Assembly: GCA_003136475.1 (NCBI GenBank) | Contig: PLEQ01000178.1 | Coordinates: 1-5,668, forward strand | From: Deltaproteobacteria bacterium | Lineage (GTDB): Bacteria; Bdellovibrionota_B; Oligoflexia; Oligoflexales; Bog-1112 | Length of the DNA stretch: 5,668 bases | Direction: 5' to 3' | Shown: positions 1 to 5,668 of the stretch, piece after piece | How positions within the stretch are numbered: the first letter of the stretch is position 1 | Layout of the letters: each line of letters begins with the position of its first letter | Notes under the pieces: generated by a model | Databases searched by the model: none | Told to the model about the DNA's origin: nothing | What the model saw: the letters and a program-made list of their open reading frames with translations, nothing else | Program-made: the position numbers and the translations under genes

Positions 1-2900
1 TGCTTGTAGTGAGCACCCACCAAGTTTTGGGTGGCGATGAGGTTATTTATAATTCTAGTACCGAAGACTTTTTTCTAAAAAACGCGTTTGTCGTCACCGA
101 AGATCCGAAACGGGTGGACGATATCGGACATCGCGTGTTGGGTATCACACCGCAAGAGGTGGCTTTTGAAATTGACAAGGGCAGGCAGCTTCAAATCTTA
201 AATGACAAAAAAGCAGCCCTCAAGAAACGTTATAGCGAAGTTGCAGGCTCGCAAAAGCCGCTTGTCGTCAATGAGTATGCCTCGGTTTTGGAACGCGAGG
301 AGCTTATTGCCAAGCAAAAAAATCCGATTTTGGCGCAAGCCGGTGCTGAAAAGCGGGAGACTATTGAACGACGTCGGGAATTCTGGGAGCAAAGTAAAAA
401 AGGGCACTTGCCTATAGCTCAACCTTTGATAGCTGGGGCTTATGTAAGGCTTGAAGGAGCCTGGATCGAGCGCACGGAAGGCAACCACTACCGGGCGACA
501 CAAATGGCGATTACCCCGTGTTTCTGTGACGATGATGAAAAGCCAGCTTGGGGAATTCGTGCCGATACTTTCGATGCCTATGGCGAGGGCTACGCTGACT
601 TCAGTGATGCGGTCATTGAGATTAAAGGCATACCTATCCTTTATTTTCCTTTTTTGCGTGTCCCAATGAAGGGGCAGCGGCAATCAGGCTTCCTCTTTCC
701 GAGTTTGAGTTATACTCATTTTAATGGCTCGATACTCTCGCAGCCGATTTTTTTCGACCTCGGTCCCGATAAGGACTCGACCGTCACGCTCGATCTTATC
801 GAGAAACGCGGGATTCGTTTTGGCGGCGAGTTGCGTTACCAAGCGAAGAAGTACTCGGGGTGGACCTTATCCGGTGAAGCCATTCGCGATAGTCAGTGGC
901 TCATGCTGCAGGATCAGCGTGCCGATATCGCCCGTTCTTATTCCGATGGCTTGGCACAGGCTGTGGCGACGCTCAATCACCAGCCGCTTCCGCCAGCACG
1001 GGAGACGGAGTATAGCTCGCCTTCTTTGTCGAGTCCCCAATATTGGAATAGTATCGGCTTCTCGTATTGTCTGACGAACCCTACTTTACCCGAGTGCCGG
1101 GGCATCATCGATGCCTATATCCGCTCTCCCAATAATACGTGGCGTAACAAGCTCGAATGGAAGGGGATGAGCTTCCTGACACCGCGCTTATCGCTGGTGA
1201 GCGAGGGCAAAATTTTGTCTGATCATCGCTATCTGCAGGATCTCTACTTCGAAACCTACAATGAGAGTTTTAATCCGGCGCAGCCAGCCCTCTTTTCGAA
1301 GACCAAGGGTCACATTCATTTGGATGGCAATGATTTCTATGGTGGTATTGGCTCCAGTTGGGGCGATCAAATGACGTCTGATAATCGCTTTTCCGGACAC
1401 CAGATTCCTGCTTACATGAGGCTGCGGACTCGCTTCTTCACACTGCTTGAGGAACCCAAGCCGATTTATGCTGGCCTCCTCTTCAACTATAAGAAGATCG
1501 ATTTTTTTGATGATGATTCCTTCGATGAGCCCTTTCCCAGCAACAATTTGAATGTGCGCTTGAATTCCGGCAATTGGGCGCAGGCCAAGATGAATGTGCT
1601 GGTGCCGCTGATCACGGACCAGGTCTTCGTTGTGAATTACTTTACCGAATTGGAAGCACGCGCGATCGAGACCGGCTATCGCTACTCACAAACGACCCTA
1701 CCAACGGTCGATATCGGTGAAAAGACCGATCCCTTCAATACGATCCGTACTGCCCGTCTGGGTCTTGAATTCAACTTGCCGATCGATGGCACCCGCCAAA
1801 TGTCGTCCAACGATGCTGATAAAACGGAGGGCTTGCAGTTTTTAACGCATCGTATGAATTGGGGTTTGACCTATTCTTGGCGACCATCCGTCGTGCGCAA
1901 AGGCGGTTACGGAGATATCTTCAACGCCTATGCATTGCCTACCGGTGCGACCCAATTCGAACCCTTGGTCAATTCGCAGGCGCTTACCTACTTCGCATCC
2001 GAAAGTCCTGAAAACTTTGACTCCGACTATTTACCGGAAATGGAGCGGATGATTTCCCATCAGATTGTACTCCTGAACACCAGCCATGATTGGCTAACAT
2101 TTAAGCGCTCCTGGCAGGATATGAATCCCCCCCCGCATTTGGCGGAAAGCCAAGATTTTAAGGCTATCGCTCGCGAAGAGCTCAACTATGCGCAGTACCT
2201 TACGGAATCCCTCCGAGGGACCGTTTCCGATTATGATGCTAAGAAAAAAGGTTTTCGCATTCTCGAATCCGATCAAAAAACCTTTCTGCATGTCGATAGC
2301 AGCATCAGTTACGATTTTCGTAAAGAAGCTGAGCGTGAAAACATGAGCGAAGACCCGACCGAGCTGCCTGGTGACTTGCCTCAGGCCTGGTCACCGTGGC
2401 GAACGAATCTCAGTTTGAATCTGCGAGAGTGGACGATGTCGACGTTTGCCAAATACGACCTTTACGCCAAGGTGATTTCCGAACTGCGTTTTAGCTTTAG
2501 TCCTCCGACAGTCTTTGCGACCAAATTGACCTTTGGGTATTCGATTGAAAAAGAAATCTCCTATGATGGCTTTGGGGGCTTACTTCTCAATCGAACGCTC
2601 ACCCGCAGCTATGGCTTGAACACCACGATCATTCCTCGCATCACCCTCCTGGGCGAATACGATATCCGCACCAAAGAAAATCAAGTGCCCAGTATGCAGT
2701 ACTATGCTTCGGCTGGTGCGCAGTATTTTTCCCCGTCAAATTGTTGGGGTATGCAATTCTATTGGCGTAAAGATTATCCGGAAACGGTTTGGACAGGAAC
2801 GTACTATCTTTCGCTCATCGTGAAATTCTTCAATTATAACCGTGAATATGGTAACCTTTTATCGAAGGTTAATCAAAATCAACCGCTCGCACCGCAGTGA
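1..2900 (+). CDS. lptD: LPS-assembly outer-membrane protein LptD (OstA/Imp), 5'-truncated by the window edge
   Basis: This is the barrel component of the LptDE translocon, which receives LPS from the periplasmic Lpt bridge and inserts it into the outer leaflet of the outer membrane. The frame is open from the first complete codon (position 3), with no upstream stop, ATG or visible ribosome site. The GTG at 9 is therefore probably internal, and the signal peptide and early OstA strands lie outside the window. Numbering from GTG 9, residues 8-30 resemble an OstA-type beta-jellyroll repeat (GDEVIYNSSTEDFFLKNAFV). Residues about 56-138 are a charged, helix-like insertion. The jellyroll then resumes (YVRLEGAWIER, TPCFCDDD). 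The signature block follows at 205-232: IKGIPILYFPF, then RQSGFLFPS. The rest alternates strands and loops as in the LptD barrel. The last strand ends near KFFNY (938-943), followed by a 20-residue tail. Cysteines are 171, 173, 354, 363 and 912. At 965 or more residues it is longer than E. coli LptD (784). Family assignment is firm; the true start is not visible. Confidence 0.95.
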   Translation, partial: LVVSTHQVLGGDEVIYNSSTEDFFLKNAFVVTEDPKRVDDIGHRVLGITPQEVAFEIDKGRQLQILNDKKAALKKRYSEVAGSQKPLVVNEYASVLEREELIAKQKNPILAQAGAEKRETIERRREFWEQSKKGHLPIAQPLIAGAYVRLEGAWIERTEGNHYRATQMAITPCFCDDDEKPAWGIRADTFDAYGEGYADFSDAVIEIKGIPILYFPFLRVPMKGQRQSGFLFPSLSYTHFNGSILSQPIFFDLGPDKDSTVTLDLIEKRGIRFGGELRYQAKKYSGWTLSGEAIRDSQWLMLQDQRADIARSYSDGLAQAVATLNHQPLPPARETEYSSPSLSSPQYWNSIGFSYCLTNPTLPECRGIIDAYIRSPNNTWRNKLEWKGMSFLTPRLSLVSEGKILSDHRYLQDLYFETYNESFNPAQPALFSKTKGHIHLDGNDFYGGIGSSWGDQMTSDNRFSGHQIPAYMRLRTRFFTLLEEPKPIYAGLLFNYKKIDFFDDDSFDEPFPSNNLNVRLNSGNWAQAKMNVLVPLITDQVFVVNYFTELEARAIETGYRYSQTTLPTVDIGEKTDPFNTIRTARLGLEFNLPIDGTRQMSSNDADKTEGLQFLTHRMNWGLTYSWRPSVVRKGGYGDIFNAYALPTGATQFEPLVNSQALTYFASESPENFDSDYLPEMERMISHQIVLLNTSHDWLTFKRSWQDMNPPPHLAESQDFKAIAREELNYAQYLTESLRGTVSDYDAKKKGFRILESDQKTFLHVDSSISYDFRKEAERENMSEDPTELPGDLPQAWSPWRTNLSLNLREWTMSTFAKYDLYAKVISELRFSFSPPTVFATKLTFGYSIEKEISYDGFGGLLLNRTLTRSYGLNTTIIPRITLLGEYDIRTKENQVPSMQYYASAGAQYFSPSNCWGMQFYWRKDYPETVWTGTYYLSLIVKFFNYNREYGNLLSKVNQNQPLAPQ

Positions 2901-2910
2901 GCCTGCTGCT

Positions 2911-3555
2911 TCAAGGCGGCTGCACGGTGAATGCTGGCGATGTGAAGAGATCGGCAACTACCGATTGCGCGAGGCCTTTGGCAAGCGAAGCGAAGAAGAG
3001 TTCGAAATTTTCCTCGTTACGAATGTATCGGCTTTCGATAGTCGATAGGACTGCATCCATATTGAAATTTGAGCTTAGCGGGTAAGCTTTTTTTAAGAGC
3101 AGAACCCGCGTTCGCAGGTCCCAGATTTCGATGATGGCGACGAAGGAGAGCGACTCTCGTTTGGAATAAATATCTGCCGCGTGCAGATCGACATAGGCGC
3201 TAGGCGCAAGCGGTACGTTGTTGGAACCTAGGAACATCTGTGGATTTTGCGGAGTGCCCTTGGCGTCTGTTTCATACTCAGCGGAGCGCGCGTCTTTGAT
3301 GTGCGTTTGTAGGAAATAATCCGCACGAGCGGGTGTCGAGACTATAAGATGGCCGCTCGATCCAAAGGCCTGTTGCAAGGCGCTCCACAGTATATCATGG
3401 GGCAGCACAATGCGACTCGAGTTGTAGATGGGAGCAATCGCTATCGTCTTGCCTCCATCGGGAACGTAGATATGACGGTTTGTGAAGCGATAGGCGCAGC
3501 TACTCAGCAAGACTATACTTAAGATATGTAGAATTTTGATAATTTTTACCCACAT
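2911..3555 (-). CDS. lptE: LptE-like LPS-assembly outer-membrane lipoprotein
   Basis: This is a probable lipoprotein partner of LptD, expected to plug the barrel, assist its folding and bind LPS. The 214-residue product starts with a lipoprotein signal: K4 and K7, a hydrophobic core (ILHILSIVLL), then lipobox LSSC with C20 as the lipidated residue. Ala at +2 gives no inner-membrane retention signal. The mature protein begins CAYRF, as LptE proteins typically begin CGYxF. Next come a strand of the KTIAIAPIYNSS type (36-47), a helix (LWSALQQAFG, 56-65), a PARADYFLQTHI segment (75-86), a later strand pair (FVAIIEIWDLRTRVLLLKKAY) and a C-terminal helix (FFASLAKGLAQSVVADLF). This order fits LptE. 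The start is well fixed: an in-frame TGA lies five codons upstream (3568-3570) with no other start between, although no clear Shine-Dalgarno is seen. The gene is convergent with lptD. The call rests on motif recognition and on lying next to lptD; a different outer-membrane lipoprotein is the alternative. Confidence 0.82.
   Translation of the reverse strand: MWVKIIKILHILSIVLLSSCAYRFTNRHIYVPDGGKTIAIAPIYNSSRIVLPHDILWSALQQAFGSSGHLIVSTPARADYFLQTHIKDARSAEYETDAKGTPQNPQMFLGSNNVPLAPSAYVDLHAADIYSKRESLSFVAIIEIWDLRTRVLLLKKAYPLSSNFNMDAVLSTIESRYIRNEENFELFFASLAKGLAQSVVADLFTSPAFTVQPP
3072..3094 (+). terminator. Possible intrinsic terminator for lptD transcripts, inside antisense lptE
   Basis: On the + strand AGCTTA (3072-3077) and TAAGCT (3083-3088) form a perfect 6-bp stem with the 5-base loop GCGGG, followed by an uninterrupted T run to 3094. 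It lies about 170 bases past the lptD stop, and the 10-bp gap between the genes has no terminator. The stem is short and AT-rich, and the T run is also explained by two Lys codons of lptE on the other strand, so chance is a real alternative. Confidence 0.3.
3514..3543 (+). promoter_or_regulatory. Possible -10 elements for the 3564 gene, inside the lptE signal-peptide coding region
   Basis: Two hexamers each match TATAAT at five of six positions: TATACT (3514-3519) and GATAAT (3538-3543), in an AT-rich stretch just before the start codon. Neither has a convincing -35: the best for the first is TAGGCG at 3491-3496, three of six. The location is where a promoter is needed, but the motif evidence is weak, and AT-rich codons of the hydrophobic signal peptide could produce it. 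Confidence 0.2.
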
Positions 3556-3563
3556 CGCGGGAT

Positions 3564-4058
3564 ATGCTCAGGATGGACTATTTAACACATCCCAAAAAAC
3601 CAGCTCTGATTTCACACCTCAGTGCAAAGATGCAAGCGGATCAGTGGACGCAATACAACGTGATCAACACTATCACAGACGGTGATGGGCTGAAATGGAA
3701 AGTTGCTATCAACAGCGAGGAAAAAATAGCAGACCAGAAGCGCCTTTTGATCACGACCATCAGCTTCGAAGCGCACGCTAGCGGCCAGGACTTAGTAGCG
3801 ACGAGAACACTGGAAAAAATGCAAGACGCGCGCTTGATTTCTCTCATTGGGAACCGCAAGATACCTTTCATATTGAAACCGCTAGTTTTTCACGCTAGTA
3901 CTGTTGAAGAGGTTCATAGAATGGTGTCATTGCGACTCAACGCATATAAAAAAGAGTTCTGTGTAAGAAGTCTTTCCGAACTGAAACGAAAATGGATCGG
4001 AATTTGGATTGACCGTCAGAAGCGGTTCGATGAGCTGTTAGCTGACCCTGAAACCTAA
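3564..4058 (+). CDS. Uncharacterised basic protein, about 161-164 residues
   Basis: I do not recognise this protein. It has no signal peptide, membrane segment or known catalytic motif and is probably cytoplasmic. Residues about 48-87 alternate as short strands (KWKVAIN, RLLITTISFEAHASG, LVATRTLEK). The C-terminal part is helical and rich in Lys, Arg and Glu (EEVHRMVSLRLNAYKKEF, then ELKRKWIGIWIDRQKRFDELL). There is one cysteine, in EFCVRSL. A real gene is supported by a full-length open frame, mixed and plausible codon use, and the close STAS-like gene downstream. The start is uncertain. ATG 3564 has only a GGGA one base away, while ATG 3573 (MDYLTHPKK) has that GGGA (3559-3562) at a 10-base spacing, so 3573 may be used. 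The frame is closed upstream by TAA at 3540-3542. It uses ATA and AGA codons noticeably more than lptD. Its start codon is only 8 bp from that of lptE, on the opposite strand, so its promoter must lie within lptE. Confidence 0.7.
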   Translation: MLRMDYLTHPKKPALISHLSAKMQADQWTQYNVINTITDGDGLKWKVAINSEEKIADQKRLLITTISFEAHASGQDLVATRTLEKMQDARLISLIGNRKIPFILKPLVFHASTVEEVHRMVSLRLNAYKKEFCVRSLSELKRKWIGIWIDRQKRFDELLADPET

Positions 4059-4073
4059 ATACGTGTCTGGAAG

Positions 4074-4080
4074 TAAGGGA
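4074..4080 (+). promoter_or_regulatory. Ribosome binding site deciding the start of the STAS-like gene
   Basis: TAAGGGA lies 6 bases before ATG 4087 and 9 bases before ATG 4090. Both spacings are normal, so translation probably begins at one of these. The GTG at 4063 lies upstream of the site and has no comparable one of its own. Confidence 0.6.
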
Positions 4081-4086
4081 TTTTTA

Positions 4087-4530
4087 ATGATGGATATCAT
4101 ACCCACGTTAATCGACGGTGCCGTGATTTGCAGTTTGGTTAATAGCTGCAGTTATAGAGCACGAGCGTGTCAAGACTGCGATCAGTTGGTGATCAAGATT
4201 CACAACTGGTTAAAGCACACATCTTTGGAGTATATGGTCGTAGATCTGCAAGATGAAAAGGAGATTTGCCCGACCTTCCTGCAGGAGATCATGCAGCTTC
4301 GGAAACGCTTGCGGGTGCAACTGTTGTTTTCTGGTGTCATGGTCCAGTCGCGCAAGTTGCTCGAAGGCTTTAACTATGGCGATACATTCCCCATATTCCT
4401 CACGCCGGAGGATGCCGTGCGGGCTTTGCGTATGCAGAATCCCGGCCTCACCGAGGCGCCGCTTAAAACGCCAGTACTATTTGGCAATTCCTTGGGTAAG
4501 ACCATGGATGCCATCCATCAACAGTTTTAA
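4087..4530 (+). CDS. Small STAS-like domain protein (anti-sigma-factor antagonist family)
   Basis: The product is a single small domain of 147 residues, probably cytoplasmic. Numbered from ATG 4087, it follows the STAS order: strand DGAVICSLV (10-18), helix DQLVIKIHNWLK (32-43), central strand YMVVDLQ (49-55), the loop and helix start EICPTFLQEI (59-68), helix with RKRL, strand VQLLFSG (77-83), helix SRKLLEGF (88-95), then FPIFLTPEDAVRALR (101-115), which matches the usual end of STAS domains. STAS proteins often act in partner switching with anti-sigma or kinase proteins. The usual D-S-S-G phosphorylation loop reads C-P-T-F here, so only Thr63 could serve as acceptor. Cysteines 15, 21, 28 and 31 cluster near the N-terminus. 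An in-frame GTG at 4063 is possible, but a good ribosome site directly before 4087/4090 favours ATG. It follows the upstream gene by 28 bp and probably shares its transcript. No kinase or sigma factor is nearby. The fold call is by pattern only. Confidence 0.72.
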   Translation: MMDIIPTLIDGAVICSLVNSCSYRARACQDCDQLVIKIHNWLKHTSLEYMVVDLQDEKEICPTFLQEIMQLRKRLRVQLLFSGVMVQSRKLLEGFNYGDTFPIFLTPEDAVRALRMQNPGLTEAPLKTPVLFGNSLGKTMDAIHQQF

Positions 4531-4544
4531 ACTTGCATTCGGGT

Positions 4545-5668
4545 CTAGCGGCTTGAATCTTTGTTGATGACGTCGAGGCTTTTCTTGATGACAGAGAGAT
4601 TCTGCTTTACGGAGTCAATTTGATCGGATTCGGGATACTGTTGAATAGCGGTGAGTAGAAATTTTTGCGCTTCTTCGAGATACGCGCCCCTCGCCTTCAA
4701 GTCATTAACCGGCACAGCGCTTTGATAGGCACGCGCAGCTTTGGTGCGTAGCTCGCTGACCGCTTTATTAGCAAGATCACGAATTTTAAGCTTGGCTGTC
4801 GCATGATAAGTACTGGCGGTTTCGATACGGCGCAACAATTGAATCGATTCCTGGAATTTGTTTTTTTCGCTCAGCTCCTGGGCTTTCTTTAAGAGACTGG
4901 CACCATCCGTACCAGCACCGCCATTATCTTTTAGGTTCGCATTATTTTCAGAACTGGCGAGTGCTGGAGTTGGCTCAGGACTTGTTGCGACGCTCGCGGG
5001 TGTCGTTGGGGGCGCGCTATCAGCTGTCCCAGCTGGAGCCTTAGCTTTATTGTCAGAGACCTGCGGACCTAAGAGTTTTTCATGGACCTTAAGCCATTGA
5101 TCGGCCTTGTCACCGACCTGCATGCGGAGACCAGCGGTAAAGGTGGAGTTCTTATCTTCGCGTTCCAGAGCTTTTAAGGTCAAATTATAAATAGAAAGAT
5201 CTTGGACAAACGGATTGCCCTCAAACTCACTTTTGAAGGAAAGATTCAATTGGCGAGATATTTCCTCCAAAGAGCGAGCCTGAGTCCAATTTTTAATATC
5301 TAGCGGTGTGCGCTCCGTCAATTCTGCTTGTTCAAAAAGAACGGAGTCGATGCCGACCCCTAAGTAGGAACGAAGAACCGTAATGACAAGTATGGCGCGG
5401 TTCAAGGTGTTGCGTTCGGCCACAGCAGCGATGCGACGTACACTTTGCAGATCACTCACCGAGAGACTGGTTTGCAAGTCTGAAACTTTAAGATAGAGAT
5501 TTACATCTTCGGCCGGTAACGGCGCCGGTTCCGGACTTGCTGGAGTGAGTGGTGCAGGGTCATTCGATTTGGTAATTTTCTTCTTCGGCTTCGCGGCGTC
5601 GCTTGTAGTGGACACCTTGGTGGTATTGGCAAGGGATTGCGGGTCACGCTGTTCCGAAAGGAACGGTT
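4545..5668 (-). CDS. Uncharacterised helical, TPR-like protein with Pro/Ala-rich linkers, 5'-truncated by the window edge
   Basis: I cannot assign a specific function. The frame stays open to the right edge. GTG 5615 lacks a ribosome site, and in-frame sequence before it reads PFLSEQRDPQSLANTTK, so the real start and any signal peptide are probably outside the window. Numbered from GTG 5615, residues 1-37 are Lys-rich then Pro/Ala-rich (SPEPAPLPAE), as in a flexible tether. Residues about 38-185 are a mostly helical domain I do not recognise. Residues about 186-235 are a second low-complexity linker rich in Ala, Pro, Thr and Ser. Residues about 236-345 look like TPR or related helical repeats (SLLKKAQELSEKNKFQESI, then FLLTAIQQYPESDQI), ending in an amphipathic helix. 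There are no cysteines. Such architecture is common in periplasmic or envelope scaffold proteins, but location cannot be shown here. It is convergent with the STAS-like gene across 14 bp. Confidence 0.8.
   Translation of the reverse strand, partial: PFLSEQRDPQSLANTTKVSTTSDAAKPKKKITKSNDPAPLTPASPEPAPLPAEDVNLYLKVSDLQTSLSVSDLQSVRRIAAVAERNTLNRAILVITVLRSYLGVGIDSVLFEQAELTERTPLDIKNWTQARSLEEISRQLNLSFKSEFEGNPFVQDLSIYNLTLKALEREDKNSTFTAGLRMQVGDKADQWLKVHEKLLGPQVSDNKAKAPAGTADSAPPTTPASVATSPEPTPALASSENNANLKDNGGAGTDGASLLKKAQELSEKNKFQESIQLLRRIETASTYHATAKLKIRDLANKAVSELRTKAARAYQSAVPVNDLKARGAYLEEAQKFLLTAIQQYPESDQIDSVKQNLSVIKKSLDVINKDSSR

Noticed and set aside
198..683. 161-codon open frame on the - strand inside lptD
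   Set aside because: It lies wholly within a clear LptD coding region, has no ribosome site or recognisable domain, and looks like an antisense shadow.
2852..2871. Perfect 7-bp inverted repeat (TAACCTT / AAGGTTA, 6-base loop) near the lptD 3' end, considered as a bidirectional terminator
   Set aside because: No T run follows on either strand and it is fully within lptD codons; it may still form RNA structure.
4504..4518. ATGGAT-GCC-ATCCAT hairpin at the end of the STAS-like gene, considered as a terminator
   Set aside because: The 3-base loop is tight, only four T bases follow after a gap of six, and the other strand has no T run.
4858..5100. 80-codon + strand frame opposite the TPR-like gene
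   Set aside because: Its hydrophobic, Ala/Val-rich sequence is the reverse reading of the Pro/Ala/Thr linker; no independent support.
5521..5535. GC-rich palindromic stretch (GGCGCC, CCGGTTCCGG) considered as an operator
   Set aside because: It is explained by Pro/Ala codons of the linker inside the coding region.
2..5610. The 10-mer GCTTGTAGTG occurs at 2-11 and again at 5601-5610, considered as a flanking direct repeat
   Set aside because: Similarity ends quickly on either side, both copies are in coding frames on opposite strands, and nothing between them looks mobile.
1..5668. Search for tRNA or rRNA genes, CRISPR repeats, IS ends, toxin-antitoxin or phage-defence genes
   Set aside because: Nothing supporting any of these was seen; nearly all bases belong to the five genes.

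Overview
The window comes from a Gram-negative bacterium with a double membrane that makes lipopolysaccharide (LPS). Two of its five genes encode the partners of the outer-membrane LPS translocon: the LptD barrel (+ strand, cut by the left edge) and a lipoprotein matching LptE (- strand). They lie tail to tail with 10 bp between their stop codons. Base composition looks close to balanced. The divergent LptD, the conserved KGIPILYFPF and SGFLFPS motifs and the tightly packed genes suggest a deltaproteobacterium in the old sense, possibly Bdellovibrionota/Oligoflexia. That placement is an impression, not a result.

Layout from left to right. (1) 1-2900, +, lptD, missing its 5' end. (2) 2911-3555, -, lptE-like lipoprotein, complete. 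(3) 3564-4058, +, an unrecognised basic protein of about 160 residues, whose start is only 8 bp from the lptE start. (4) 4087-4530, +, a small single-domain protein resembling STAS (anti-sigma-factor antagonist) domains, 28 bp behind gene 3 and probably in its operon. (5) 4545-5668, -, an unrecognised helical, probably TPR-like protein with Pro/Ala-rich linkers. It faces gene 4 tail to tail across 14 bp, and its 5' end lies beyond the right edge.

There is almost no non-coding DNA. Gaps are 10, 8, 28 and 14 bp, so promoters and terminators must lie inside neighbouring or opposing genes. I see no tRNA, rRNA, insertion sequence, CRISPR array or defence system, and no stretch over 300 bp without a gene.

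How the genes work together: LptE is expected to sit inside the LptD barrel and assist its folding and LPS insertion, so the left half is an outer-membrane LPS-assembly locus. The STAS-like protein and its upstream neighbour may form a small regulatory or accessory pair, but nothing in the sequence ties them to LPS transport. The most notable points are the convergent lptD/lptE pairing, a charged helical insertion in the LptD periplasmic domain, an LptD cysteine pattern unlike that of E. coli, and a STAS-like protein with an altered phosphorylation motif and a cysteine cluster.
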